Assembly (NCBI GenBank): GCA_013398055.1
Contig: VZRS01014879.1
Span: forward strand, 62,001-126,000
Source of the DNA: Ifrita kowaldi
Lineage: Eukaryota > Chordata > Aves > Passeriformes > Cinclosomatidae
Direction: 5' to 3'
Length of the DNA: 64,000 nt
Shown: positions 11,601 to 24,300 of the stretch, one piece after another
Numbering within the stretch: the first letter of the stretch is position 1
Layout: each line of letters begins with the position of its first letter
Notes under the pieces: model-generated
The model's database searches: none
The model's input: only the letters and a program-made list of their open reading frames with translations
What the model was told of the DNA's origin: nothing
Position numbers and translations under genes: made by a program

Positions 11601-13720
11601 CAAATTAGAAGAGTAAGTAGATGCACAGCTTTTTTAATGGAGAATTAATGATTCAGATCAATCACATTTTGAGTAGAAAACTATGACCTACTACTAATGT
11701 AAAACCAATTATACTCAGCTAACACCGGTTTTCATTAGGATTCCTTCCCTCAGTTCTTTAGATATCCCCACTGTTAACATATTTTAAAAGGCATTAAAAA
11801 TGTGAAAAAAAATCTCTGTCTGAAACAAAAAAATACTTAGATTAAGTCTTCCCTTGCATTTAATGTGTAAAGGCAAAAATTCTACTTCAATCAGAGCCTT
11901 ATCAGAAGGTGTTTATGTATTTCTGCTTTTATAATATACTGCAGCTTTCAGATTAATTTATAGTCAATATAAACTAGAGTCTTTTAAAAGTCTCTAAAAG
12001 GTAATGTGTAATGTTTTGTATTTGCATTGGCATTGTAGTTCCAATTGGACCTGATAAAATCCATGTCACAGAGCCTGGTTTGAACGAGTGCAACCTGAAA
12101 GTTCTTAAGGCAGTATCGATAAGGCTTAGAGTACAGGGAATAGAGAACCGGGTCTGCCTCTGTGTGATCATGATTCAAGTTAGAGTAAACTTTACATCCT
12201 TGTAAATGAAATAATCTCAAAGTCTCTGAGTTCAGACCACATGTGAATTGCAACATTTGATACAACTTTTACTTTGCCTTGGAAATACCTAACAAATGAG
12301 CTAGGGTTTAATGAGGTAATTGCCCCTCACAAGGAGGAAAGCAAGGAAACCCAAGACCTAACTTTTGTCTCTCACGTATACATAAATTAGGGGTAACATC
12401 ATTTAAGTCATGTAGCAACTAGTTACCTCTGATACCTTCTAACATAATAGGCTATATATTTTCCCTTATGGTTTCAGGAAGCTTTGTGGTGTTAGAAGCA
12501 CACTATTTTTGGATAAGATATGAAACAAATCCCAACTGCTTGCATTTTTTCAAGATTGCATAATGTTTTTCAGAGAAGCCGAATGTGTTAATTACAGTGT
12601 TCCAGCCAAATGAAACTGCACATACAGTTGTAATCTCTCCACCTGATATTTCCTCTGAAACTCTACCTGGCTCTGGTTGGCTGTGCACTTCTTGCCCTAT
12701 GCATTTGGGCACTATTGAGACCTGAAGGCAAGAGCAGAACAGAGTGCTTGTGGTAGATTCAATGACATTGCTCTCTGTGTACTTTGGAAAGCACCTTGTG
12801 ACACCTCATAAATATTTGGTTAACATACGCAGAGATTTGAACCGCTCTCTACAAAGACCACTGCCAGTGGTCAAGGTAGGCATGCCTTTGTTGCAGAAGT
12901 TTTTTAACAAGATAGCCCAGATACTTTGGTCTGTTTGTGAAGGTTGTCTTACCTTGAAGGCAGAAGCGTCCCTAAATTTATACTAACCTTTATTACTCAG
13001 AGGTCATTGGCCAAAAAAATTAATTTAAACGTTCTGTCTTAAGCATATGAAGGCCTCCTATGTTCTCTCATGCAGGTCTTATCGCGTGTTATACAAAATC
13101 TGCTCAAACTGATCTAATGTTTGACTTAGAGTAACCTATAAAATGTTCATACATGCATAACAAGTAGGATCAACTACAGTCTAGTATTAATTGTTGTCGT
13201 AAAGTCTGTAGCCAAGAGTATTTGCATGGTAGATAACCAGGCACCTTTGTGATCACCCTTAGACATATAGCTTAAGAGACACTCTAATATGTATCAAAAT
13301 CCTTCTTGTGCCTTTTGAATAAGATTTTGTTTCCACAGTATTCCTCAGCAGTTAAAATTTACTCTTTTCTGTATGATCTTCATGCTAGTCGTATATATTT
13401 CAGATGTAAATATTAATTAGATAAAAACAAACAATGCTACCTGGGCTACTTGTTGTTTTGGGGTTTTTTTCTTTTTTTTTTTTTTTAAATTTCGTATATT
13501 AGAAAAATTATCAAGAACCACATTGTTTTGAAGGATTTCCAATTCTTCATGAGCTTTTCAAGTGCTTAAAATTATGGTGATTGATGCTAACAGATGTTAT
13601 TCCATATGATCACTAATATTATCTGATGATTAACTTCTAAACAATGCAACAATATGTTACTTGTAATATTCATTCGCAGATGCTACAGAAGGTCATTAAA
13701 GCTCCTGACTATTCAAAAGA
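11601..13720. other. Unique AT-rich non-coding stretch
   Basis: No gene or interspersed repeat was recognised. A run of 15 T lies at 13472-13486, preceded by TTTTGGGGTTTTTTTC. Several short overlapping open frames around 11974-12265 occur on both strands but share no resemblance to a known family. Confidence 0.55.
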
Positions 13721-14634
13721 CTATATGAGTACTGATACTAAATAGAAACACCTGCTGCATAAATATTCTAAAGCAGTCACTCCCAATTTATCTTGCACGT
13801 AAGGGAGGATTCTTTCATAATTAAGTTCAAGATGGTTGAATATCAACACGAGGAACTAGAGAACTGTATTCTAATCTTAAAATGAAGCTGATGACTGACT
13901 TGCTGACTGTTTTATAAAAGCTTTATTGACACAAATTTACTTATAAACAGAGCAATGTGTAAACTGCCTTCACCTTAATAAGCAAAAAAATCTATTTGGG
14001 AAATATAATTTTACTGAAAAAAATAATTTTAAAAGTTTTAAATGTGATTTATTTTCTAATATTTATAATTTTGGAACTTGAAAATTTTGTCTAAACTGTG
14101 TTCTTTTCCTTGATTGTAGTGGTGCCCAAATATTTTCCATGTTCAGAAATTTGGAAGCCAGCTATCCCTAAAGCAAATAGACTGGTATGGCCTTTCTTAC
14201 CATTATTTCTTTAAATGTCAACACAAAAATAGTATAAATACATTTTATAGTTTAGAAATTACCCCATAACCTCATCTAGTTAGTGTTTACACTGTGAACC
14301 AAAAGACAGAGGTGATTGGAAATAAATCCTGATCAAAACAGTAGGATCCAGCCTGAACTTTACCAAAACTAACATGTAGACACACATTTCTTATCTAAAT
14401 TCACCTTCTGATGGCTTTGACTTCTTTATCATGTTTTCTTACCCTGTTGTCTTGCAGAGATTATAAAAAATTCTGTCCTGAGCTATTTTGTTACTGTTGT
14501 TTCAGTTGGATCACAGAAGCAAACCATAGTACCAAGGATGCGCTCTTTTCCTTGGGAAAACCAGTGTCTGCTTCTCTTTTTCTCATTTACGTAATACCTT
14601 GATGCTCCTGTTAGATCAAATGCAAGTCAGCATT

Positions 14635-15894
14635 TGTTACAAATGAGTGTTTGAGATTGCTTAAAAAATCATCGGCAAGGGTATCAGCAAAAGCCAGATT
14701 TATTACTAAGTGCACAACAAAGTTCCCTGGCAAGATTCACTCTACGACTTACAGGACAGTTAAGGCACACCAAGGGGAAAAAAGCAACAACGAAACCAAA
14801 CAAAATCTAAGCAATCAAAACAGAAATGAACCAAGAACTCCCTAGGATTGGGAGGGTGGGTGGGTGTGTTTAGGTGCATGTGACAAAGGATAGTGAGAGC
14901 AAGGACAAAAAGGAATATGGCCTAAAAGTTTAACAGCACCCAAATTTAACAGTACTTTGACTTATACTTTAAACCTAACAATTTAACAAAGGAACAACAC
15001 TTAATTTATACCTAACCTGATTTATGTCTTATATCTTTATATCTTACAATTTAACAGAGGAGTAACACTTAACAGCATTTAACCTAACATAACTTCGAAG
15101 CTATACTTAGCAACTTAGCAAAAGAACAGCACTTAGCAACACTTAGCTTATAACTTATGTTGAACTTAACCTCTTAGCAAAAGAGCAACACTTAGCAGCA
15201 TTTAAGAAGTCATAAGTCACAAGGTTGCTTACAGGCCTAACTTACTTCAATATCCATGGTACTTCAACATTTAAGAAAGCAGCATTTCTCACAGATTTGC
15301 TATAGCATATGCACACGTTTATGCACCCAGACAGAAGCAGTCGGTGCAAGTGAGGTACCTGTGAAAAATTCCCCTCAGACATCAGTGAAATATTCACGTT
15401 GCACCTTCTGATGGATGAAGGGTCAGACCTCAAGGAGTCACGGTATCAGCCCAGGACTCATCATTGCTTGGTGATCCTCCAGGTATAGCAAATCTGAGGG
15501 TTTGCTGTCTCTGAGAGGCGTCTCCCTCAGAGGGAGGTTGCTGGTCACAGCCCGCTGCACTTCAGAGCTCAAAGGGTCTCATTTTGGTCCCCTGTTTATC
15601 ACTGCAAGAGAGTGAGCTTTAGTCATAACAACTTTTCATCCTGGCCGCAGTTTGGGTCGGCACATCCTATGAAAGTGTGAGAACAGGAATGTTATTCTAT
15701 TCCGGTGAGAAAAATGTTTTCCAAGGCTGTTAATAAGGAAAACAGGAGATTTTTAGCAGTTCCTGGGAGCAGACAGTGTTTCTTATAAGCTCGGAAGAGC
15801 TGAGCCCAGGTGCTGATTTTCAAGGCCGAGGCCTAAAGAGCACTTCTCGAATTGCAGTGCAGCCTGGATAGGGTGGGTGGGATGCACCACCGCA
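14635..15894 (-). mobile_element. Solo LTR, 1,260 bp, minus strand, with 5-bp target duplication
   Basis: The element is bounded by TG (14635-14636) and CA (15893-15894), and the 5-mer GCATT occurs directly outside both ends (14630-14634 and 15895-15899), a perfect target duplication. On the minus strand the polyadenylation signal AATAAA lies at 14699-14704, followed by a terminal segment of about 64 bp before the end, as expected for an LTR in minus orientation. The terminal block containing the complement of CACTCATTTGTAACA resembles LTR ends I recall from songbird ERVL-like families. A 5-bp duplication fits that class, but the exact family is not certain. The middle contains four degenerate repeats of about 60-68 bp. 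No internal retroviral genes are adjacent. Confidence 0.85.
14980..15206. repeat. Degenerate tandem repeats inside the LTR
   Basis: Four related units begin near 14980, 15048, 15112 and 15171, giving spacings of about 68, 64 and 59 bp. Each has the theme AAC-TTA-CA, AA/AG-rich, then CAACACTTA and, in most, CAGCATTTAA. This is an internal minisatellite-like part of the LTR; the same array recurs at 18474-18700 in the third copy of the block. Confidence 0.7.
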
Positions 15895-16311
15895 GCATTA
15901 ACTTGTGGGTTTTCATTATTTTAAAACAATATTGTAATAATGATATCATTTTAAAATATGACTACTGTAACAGACTGCTCATAACCGACCATTTTACAAA
16001 GTCAGCTTCAGAAATGATTTTCAGTTATCATCCCTTAAACTGAATAGTTATAGATAGCCTTCCTACAAAAGAGAGAACATCAAACAAGGCTTTTGGAGTT
16101 GTATAATTTTAACAGTGTTTAAGGATTGAGACTCTGATGCTGAACAAAATAAGCATCTAATATTTTTACATATTTGAGTAATTTGTATTCAATCCACCAG
16201 ACATCAAGAAAATCACAAGCTGGAAATTGTCAGGATTGTGACACTATGGAATAATGTTAGAATGTTCAGTGATTTTACTTTTCTGGTATATTTTTCATTG
16301 GAATTAATATG

Positions 16312-16312
16312 N
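16312..16312. other. Single-n assembly junction
   Basis: One ambiguous base marks the end of the first copy and the abrupt restart of the sequence at the equivalent of 13722. A lone n is a typical placeholder for a join whose gap could not be sized or was estimated as negative. Confidence 0.95.
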
Positions 16313-17429
16313 TATATGAGTACTGATACTAAATAGAAACACCTGCTGCATAAATATTCTAAAGCAGTCACTCCCAATTTATCTTGCACGTAAGGGAGGA
16401 TTCTTTCATAATTAAGTTCAAGATGGTTGAATATCAACACGAGGAACTAGAGAACTGTATTCTAATCTTAAAATGAAGCTGATGACTGACTTGCTGACTG
16501 TTTTATAAAAGCTTTATTGACACAAATTTACTTATAAACAGAGCAATGTGTAAACTGCCTTCACCTTAATAAGCAAAAAAATCTATTTGGGAAATATAAT
16601 TTTACTGAAAAAAATAATTTTAAAAGTTTTAAATGTGATTTATTTTCTAATATTTATAATTTTGGAACTTGAAAATTTTGTCTAAACTGTGTTCTTTTCC
16701 TTGATTGTAGTGGTGCCCAAATATTTTCCATGTTCAGAAATTTGGAAGCCAGCTATCCCTAAAGCAAATAGACTGGTATGGCCTTTCTTACCATTATTTC
16801 TTTAAATGTCAACACAAAAATAGTATAAATACATTTTATAGTTTAGAAATTACCCCATAACCTCATCTAGTTAGTGTTTACACTGTGAACCAAAAGACAG
16901 AGGTGATTGGAAATAAATCCTGATCAAAACAGTAGGATCCAGCCTGAACTTTACCAAAACTAACATGTAGACACACATTTCTTATCTAAATTCACCTTCT
17001 GATGGCTTTGACTTCTTTATCATGTTTTCTTACCCTGTTGTCTTGCAGAGATTATAAAAAATTCTGTCCTGAGCTATTTTGTTACTGTTGTTTCAGTTGG
17101 ATCACAGAAGCAAACCATAGTACCAAGGATGCGCTCTTTTCCTTGGGAAAACCAGTGTCTGCTTCTCTTTTTCTCATTTACGTAATACCTTGATGCTCCT
17201 GTTAGATCAAATGCAAGTCAGCATTTGTTACAAATGAGTGTTTGAGATTGCTTAAAAAATCATCGGCAAGGGTATCAGCAAAAGCCAGATTTATTACTAA
17301 GTGCACAACAAAGTTCCCTGGCAAGATTCACTCTACGACTTACAGGACAGTTAAGGCACACCAAGGGGAAAAAAGCAACAACGAAACCAAACAAAATCTA
17401 AGCAATCAAAACAGAAATGAACCAAGAAC
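16313..17429. repeat. Second, truncated copy of the block
   Basis: This 1,117-bp piece matches 13722-14838 with no difference that I could see. It stops at the second n, 204 bp inside the LTR (LTR start here is 17226, with the left GCATT at 17221-17225). Being flanked by n on both sides, it behaves like a small redundant contig that is wholly contained in its neighbour. Confidence 0.96.
17226..17429 (-). mobile_element. LTR, truncated by assembly junction
   Basis: This is the left 204 bp of the same minus-strand LTR described at 14635-15894, cut by the n at 17430. It should not be counted as an independent insertion. Confidence 0.9.
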
Positions 17430-17430
17430 N
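17430..17430. other. Single-n assembly junction
   Basis: The second ambiguous base. To its left the sequence stops at the equivalent of 14838; to its right it restarts at the equivalent of 13937, so the sequence jumps backward by about 900 bp. Confidence 0.95.
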
Positions 17431-19805
17431 TTACTTATAAACAGAGCAATGTGTAAACTGCCTTCACCTTAATAAGCAAAAAAATCTATTTGGGAAATAT
17501 AATTTTACTGAAAAAAATAATTTTAAAAGTTTTAAATGTGATTTATTTTCTAATATTTATAATTTTGGAACTTGAAAATTTTGTCTAAACTGTGTTCTTT
17601 TCCTTGATTGTAGTGGTGCCCAAATATTTTCCATGTTCAGAAATTTGGAAGCCAGCTATCCCTAAAGCAAATAGACTGGTATGGCCTTTCTTACCATTAT
17701 TTCTTTAAATGTCAACACAAAAATAGTATAAATACATTTTATAGTTTAGAAATTACCCCATAACCTCATCTAGTTAGTGTTTACACTGTGAACCAAAAGA
17801 CAGAGGTGATTGGAAATAAATCCTGATCAAAACAGTAGGATCCAGCCTGAACTTTACCAAAACTAACATGTAGACACACATTTCTTATCTAAATTCACCT
17901 TCTGATGGCTTTGACTTCTTTATCATGTTTTCTTACCCTGTTGTCTTGCAGAGATTATAAAAAATTCTGTCCTGAGCTATTTTGTTACTGTTGTTTCAGT
18001 TGGATCACAGAAGCAAACCATAGTACCAAGGATGCGCTCTTTTCCTTGGGAAAACCAGTGTCTGCTTCTCTTTTTCTCATTTACGTAATACCTTGATGCT
18101 CCTGTTAGATCAAATGCAAGTCAGCATTTGTTACAAATGAGTGTTTGAGATTGCTTAAAAAATCATCGGCAAGGGTATCAGCAAAAGCCAGATTTATTAC
18201 TAAGTGCACAACAAAGTTCCCTGGCAAGATTCACTCTACGACTTACAGGACAGTTAAGGCACACCAAGGGGAAAAAAGCAACAACGAAACCAAACAAAAT
18301 CTAAGCAATCAAAACAGAAATGAACCAAGAACTCCCTAGGATTGGGAGGGTGGGTGGGTGTGTTTAGGTGCATGTGACAAAGGATAGTGAGAGCAAGGAC
18401 AAAAAGGAATATGGCCTAAAAGTTTAACAGCACCCAAATTTAACAGTACTTTGACTTATACTTTAAACCTAACAATTTAACAAAGGAACAACACTTAATT
18501 TATACCTAACCTGATTTATGTCTTATATCTTTATATCTTACAATTTAACAGAGGAGTAACACTTAACAGCATTTAACCTAACATAACTTCGAAGCTATAC
18601 TTAGCAACTTAGCAAAAGAACAGCACTTAGCAACACTTAGCTTATAACTTATGTTGAACTTAACCTCTTAGCAAAAGAGCAACACTTAGCAGCATTTAAG
18701 AAGTCATAAGTCACAAGGTTGCTTACAGGCCTAACTTACTTCAATATCCATGGTACTTCAACATTTAAGAAAGCAGCATTTCTCACAGATTTGCTATAGC
18801 ATATGCACATGTTTATGCACCCAGACAGAAGCAGTCGGTGCAAGTGAGGTACCTGTGAAAAATTCCCCTCAGACATCAGTGAAATATTCACGTTGCACCT
18901 TCTGATGGATGAAGGGTCAGACCTCAAGGAGTCACGGTATCAGCCCAGGACTCATCATTGCTTGGTGATCCTCCAGGTATAGCAAATCTGAGGGTTTGCT
19001 GTCTCTGAGAGGCGTCTCCCTCAGAGGGAGGTTGCTGGTCACAGCCCGCTGCACTTCAGAGCTCAAAGGGTCTCATTTTGATCCCCTGTTTATCACTGCA
19101 AGAGAGTGAGCTTTAGTCATAACAACTTTTCATCCTGGCCGCAGTTTGGGTCGGCACATCCTATGAAAGTGTGAGAACAGGAATGTTATTCTATTCCGGT
19201 GAGAAAAATGTTTTCCAAGGCTGTTAATAAGGAAAACAGGAGATTTTTAGCAGTTCCTGGGAGCAGACAGTGTTTCTTATAAGCTCGGAAGAGCTGAGCC
19301 CAGGTGCTGATTTTCAAGGCCGAGGCCTAATGAGCACTTCTCGAATTGCAGTGCAGCCTGGATAGGGTGGGTGGGATGCACCACCGCAGCATTAACTTGT
19401 GGGTTTTCATTATTTTAAAACAATATTGTAATAATGATATCATTTTAAAATATGACTACTGTAACAGACTGCTCATAACCGACCATTTTACAAAGTCAGC
19501 TTCAGAAATGATTTTCAGTTATCATCCCTTAAACTGAATAGTTATAGATAGCCTTCCTACAAAAGAGAGAACATCAAACAAGGCTTTTGGAGTTGTATAA
19601 TTTTAACAGTGTTTAAGGATTGAGACTCTGATGCTGAACAAAATAAGCATCTAATATTTTTACATATTTGAGTAATTTGTATTCAATCCACCAGACATCA
19701 AGAAAATCACAAGCTGGAAATTGTCAGGATTGTGACACTATGGAATAATGTTAGAATGTTCAGTGATTTTACTTTTCTGGTATATTTTTCATTGGAATTA
19801 ATATG
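17431..19805. repeat. Third copy of the block, continuous with downstream sequence
   Basis: These 2,375 bp match 13937-16311 with three substitutions that I found: 15316 C versus 18810 T, 15587 G versus 19081 A, and 15837 A versus 19331 T. After 19805 the sequence continues into unique DNA, whereas the first copy stops at its n, so the third copy is the start of the next contig overlapping the previous one. Confidence 0.97.
18129..19388 (-). mobile_element. Solo LTR, second full rendering of the same insertion
   Basis: This is identical in extent (1,260 bp) to the LTR at 14635-15894, with the same GCATT on both sides (18124-18128 and 19389-19393). The shared flanks beyond the target duplication show it is the same insertion, not a second one. 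It differs at three bases from the first rendering. Confidence 0.88.
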
Positions 19806-20659
19806 TTCTTTTAAACTAATGCGTAGCACACCACTAAAGGGCCATTTCACTCATGCACGGCTCTCACTCACAGACATAAATATATAGCTTGGCTATTCCA
19901 GATTTTAATAGCTATGTTTCATCACAAATTAAAAAGAAAAAAAAGAACAAAAAGAGGTGAAAATGAAAGTTTTAACATTTGGCAAAGTATTATTCAAAAC
20001 AGCTTTCTTAACATTCTGCTGCTTGCCCTACCATTAAGTACAATATGTTCTTATGTATTTTATAACACCAAAGCACAACATGTTGCATAAACATTTAAGC
20101 AAATTATGTTATCAAAACTTTAAATGCCTCAATAAATCTCAGTGTACACTGGCTAAATGAACTACATCTACAGGGCTAAGCAGTAATTCACTGACAGATC
20201 CAGGAATGGAAGGGAAACCAGCATTAAATGTTGATTTGTCTAGTTGTATTATTCTGTTGATTCCTTTTGAAATAATATTAAATGTATTTATTGCATGACT
20301 GATAGAAGACAGTATGGTTAAGTGTCAGTGAACAAGTGCTTTTCTATTCAGCTACTTTTGCCATGTCTGAAGGAAAAAATATATTTCTTTGCATCAATGA
20401 ACTGTTCAATACTGTAAACAACACCAGTGACCCATTAACTCCAAACCCTGGGAACTGTTATAAGGGAAGATTGTAAGAATGTTGTATTCGTTTCCTTATA
20501 CTTAAAAAAAAAAATGCACCAAGTTCAGTACCATAATCAGAAAGCCCACAGTCTAGTGCCCAAGCTACAAAAACAGCTTGAACTTTCCCTACAAAAAGAT
20601 ATTTAGAGAAAGAGAGGCAAATAGATTATCCTAATTAACTGAAACCCTTATTATATGTT
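19806..20659. other. Unique AT-rich non-coding stretch
   Basis: Nothing was recognised apart from small A-rich runs near 19930-19960 and 20503-20514. Confidence 0.55.
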
Positions 20660-21311
20660 GACAAGAAGCTCATCATGACCTGGAAATCTGTGCATCTCAG
20701 AAATCCAACTGTATCTTGGACACTTCAAAAGAAGAACTATGGCCAGCAGGTCAAGGCAGGTGACCCTCCCACTCTGCTATCTCCTTGTGAGATCCCCCTG
20801 GAGTGCTGCATCTAACTCTGGGACAAATATAAGAGGGATGTTGATGTGGTGGAGAGAGTCCAGAGGAGAGCCATGAAGATGATCAGAGAGCTGGAGCACC
20901 TCTCCTATGTGAAAGACAGGCTGAGAAGGTTGGGATTGTTCAGCCTAGAGAAGAGAAGCATGCAGGGAGTTATTGCAGCCTTCCAGTACTTAAAGGGGAC
21001 CTATAAGAAAGCTCAAGAGGGGCTTTTTCCAAGGGTGTCTAAAATACGACAATGGGAAATGGATTTAAGCAGAAAGAGGGTATGTTTCAATTAGAGGTTT
21101 AAAAGAAATTATTTACTGCGAGGGTGGTGAGGCACTGAAACAGGTCGCCCAGAGAAGCTGTGGCTGCCCTATCCCTTCAGGTGTTCAAGGCCAGGTTGGA
21201 TGGGACTCTGAGCAACCTGGTCTAGTGGAAACTGTCCCTGCCCATGACAGGGGTGTCATAACCAGATGATCTTTATGGTCCTTTCCAACTCAAACGATTA
21301 CATGATTCATG
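20660..21311 (+). mobile_element. CR1 LINE, 5'-truncated copy with 3' end
   Basis: On the plus strand this copy begins within ORF2 near the segment equivalent to DEKLxMSQQC. It continues through VERVQRRAMKMIRELEHLSY and LGLFSLEKRSMQG, then IAAFQYLKGTYKKAQEGLF, all landmarks of the CR1 ORF2 C-terminus. A stop and frame changes follow. The 3' tail is clear: a segment like CAAGGCCAGGTTGGATGGG, then GAGCAACCTGGTCTAGTGG, then ATGATCTTTATGGTCC and CTTTCCAACTCAAACGATTA, ending in the short ATGATTCATG-type terminal repeat. It is a dead 5'-truncated insertion lacking the catalytic part of the reverse transcriptase. Confidence 0.93.
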
Positions 21312-24300
21312 TCAAGACCAAAGAGAATTTGACAACCAAGAAATGACTTCATGGAAGTATATATGCAAAATAATCCGCATGTAAATGGCATAGTAAGTTG
21401 TTTACCCATCTAAACAGATAAGTGCACAGATAACTGAGATGTCTGCTAGTCTGTGGAACTGTACCACTTTGAAAATCAAGCCATAAATTCTGCTAATGAG
21501 TCAGTTTAGAAGCATGTACTGAGGATGTTCTCAAATAGTCAGTGATTCTGATCATAACACAGTATCATTCCAGCTTCATTTAGGTAACATCTTTCAAACC
21601 TCTGGTTGCTAATTTGCCATAATTTATATTACAGGATGCTTCTATGCATGATGAAGAAATGGGAGCAATTTTATGGGCTGATACCTGTAAAGGTGCACTT
21701 AATACACTTTTTATACACTATTTTTTTACTCTGTTCTGCAAAAAACCACTGGTTTAGGTTTAGAGACACTAAGTCTGTGCAAAATTTGGTAGTGAGATCC
21801 ACATGTATAAGCACTCATAGATGGGGTAATATGGTTTTAGAAGGTCAATAGAGAGAAAAGCTCAAACTCACTGGCCTGAAAAAGAGATTTTCAAGTGATT
21901 TTATGACTTAACGAGGCAAAGAAATACAGGAACGCTGTTCTAAATGACAGAAGCAGTAGAGTAGGAAGATTTTGCCCTAAATGTAGCAGCATTATTTGGA
22001 GAGACAATGGAGATAGGTGTGAATGTGTGATCAGGCAGAGAGAAAGAGAGAAAGAAGATCATACTCTTATCACCCATTATTAATTAATTAAGACAAACTA
22101 AACACTGTGGCGTGCTGTCTGTTTTGTCTGTGTTCAGGCAAGGGCCCAGAAGCAGCCTCTGAAGCTGTTCACCACATGTTCACACTTTTATCTTTGTCAT
22201 ACTCCTTGCCAGAAATGTGCTGATAGATCTTTGCTTTGATTTGCAGTGCTCCTAGCTATTGACTTTTATACAATTTTTGGGTTAAGAAAGCCAAAAATGT
22301 AGCAGTTACTGCCTGGAAGAATGAATGAACTGGATCACCTTGTCAAATCCCTTGCACGTCTGTTCTTTATCTTATTCTCATGCCTCTCTTACCATAATGC
22401 TAATTGATTTAAGTCCTAATACAGGACATAGGAACATTCTTTATGTGTTAACAAACTTCCATTAAGAATGGTCTTGTACCTTACCTCATTACTAAAATGT
22501 TGTTTTTCCTTTTGTTCTTCTGGGGATATCATGACATAGTTACCTACGTATATTGGAAGCGCATATTGTATTCTTTTGCTTACATATTTTTTACCTAGTT
22601 ATTTTTATTATTTTTATTTTAACTTTATTTTATTTGCAAATATTGAAAGGGGGTTGTCATTCTGAGTTAGACATAGACTGCAGTCTCCAAGTAATGAGAG
22701 TGTACCTGTCACTGAATCTAAATCTGTTTCTCTAAGTGCTGAAACAGTGTACAAACCAATTCCATCTCTTAACTTCTTAGGTGTAAAGAAGAAAGTCTCC
22801 AGGTGCTGGTATGGAATAATCTGCACTTCTTTTTGATTTGCTGTGTAGTGTAATGACTTCTAAAATGGCTTCTGAAAGGGATTTGAGAGCTCCACACTGT
22901 TTCAGAATCTGATCATGCTTCTTTGAGAAGGCTGAAAATCCATCTTAAACATGAAGGGAAAATGTAATCAGCAATCCTAAACTACCTAACCCAGACTTAA
23001 TTCAGGTTGTATACTATTTCCAAATGTAGAAATATACTATATGCTTGTTAAGACATTAACCTTCCCCTATTGGCGCACAGCTTTTTCCCCACTGATACTT
23101 CTGAAGGTCTGGCTGTGAAACCGTCCCACCACCTATATACTCACATTTGTAGAGATCATGAATTTGCACTTGTCGATTTATATATACATGCAAAGTTCTT
23201 TGCCTTTAAATACTTACCTGTCAGAAGTCAAAAATTTAAAATACTCTCCAAACAGTCCTGTTTTCCATGGGGTCTGCTGTAACTATCTAGACATGTCTAG
23301 AGCAAATTACGATTTTCTTTTTATTGTCAATGTCTGCGACTTAATCATGTGTTCATTTTATGCTGGCCATTCATAACATCATCAGCAGTGGTGTGAATTA
23401 CCTAATGTGGGATCATAAAACCTAGCAGAGTCCTATGCAGAAGTTAAAGCCTTAGCCATAAGTTACCATGCACCTGAAGTCTAGAATCAGAAACAGAGCA
23501 AAGTATAGGAAAACTGCCAAATGAATAGCATATGAACATTGGTTAGAAATAAGGAAAGTACTGTTGTATTGTGCTAATGACAAACTGACTGTCTGTACAC
23601 AATTCCCAGTTGTTTAAAATCCTTATGGCTGACAGGGGTTAGAGTATTTCTGTAAAAGCAGTTTCATGTTTAACATGCCTGGTCTGCTCTGTATGCTGGA
23701 TGTTCAAAGTACTACAGGTATTTCAGATAGTCTGTTATGGGGTTAGGATTTTTTACACAGTGCTTGGGTTAATATGTTATCTTGAATAAAATATATGTAT
23801 TATATAACATAATCAAAGGATGAAAGATTTGTATAACAGGCTGTGGTGACTGATCGACCTGTGGTACAAGAGACAGAGAGGGTTCTAATTCATCAGCAAG
23901 TATTCATAGATATTTTTTGGTTCATATTCTTGATTCTTATCACTTTAAAGATATGCCTTTGAAATTGGGTATTCCATTCAGACTCCTAATAGTGTTGGGT
24001 TTTCAGTAGAATTATTTAAATTTTCCACAGTATAATTACTAGACAAGGAACCTGTCCATTTTTCTTACCTCCAGAATTACTATGGGCGACTCTAGTGGTG
24101 ATCTGGGAAAGTTGCTCTGCCAAATAGGCAAAACTATCTGCTATACTAAGCAGTCCTTTCATCTCTCCCTTTTCTATTTTCCACCTTGGGTATATCAGCT
24201 AAACATGGAGGCCTTATTCTCTGTGTTTCTTTATGGTCTTATATACCTTATATTTTCAAGAACCGGTTCTCTTCTATTAATATAAGACCTTCCTCATATA

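Larger units (their letters stand above)
13722..16311. repeat. First copy of a triplicated block (probable assembly duplication)
   Basis: This 2,590-bp block is repeated downstream. Bases 13722-14838 recur at 16313-17429 (shift 2,591), and 13937-16311 recur at 17431-19805 (shift 3,494). The copies are separated by single n characters at 16312 and 17430. Outside the LTR it carries, the block (13722-14629 and 15900-16311) is ordinary unique AT-rich sequence without a recognisable gene. The short open frames that recur three times, such as those at 14411 and 14651, are just copies of each other and show no coding resemblance. Confidence 0.97.

Noticed and set aside
11974..12265. Overlapping frames on both strands as a possible exon
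   Set aside because: No family match, no supporting splice arrangement, and conflicting strands.
14411..18339. Identical short open frames recurring three times (from 14411, 17002, 17905 and from 14651, 17242, 18145)
   Set aside because: They look like a tandem gene family but are the same bases repeated by the unmerged contigs. The second set lies inside the LTR, and none resembles a known protein.
13722..19805. A genuine recent segmental triplication
   Set aside because: Both breakpoints coincide exactly with n placeholders and the middle copy is fully contained in the first, so an assembly overlap is simpler; left testable in the findings.
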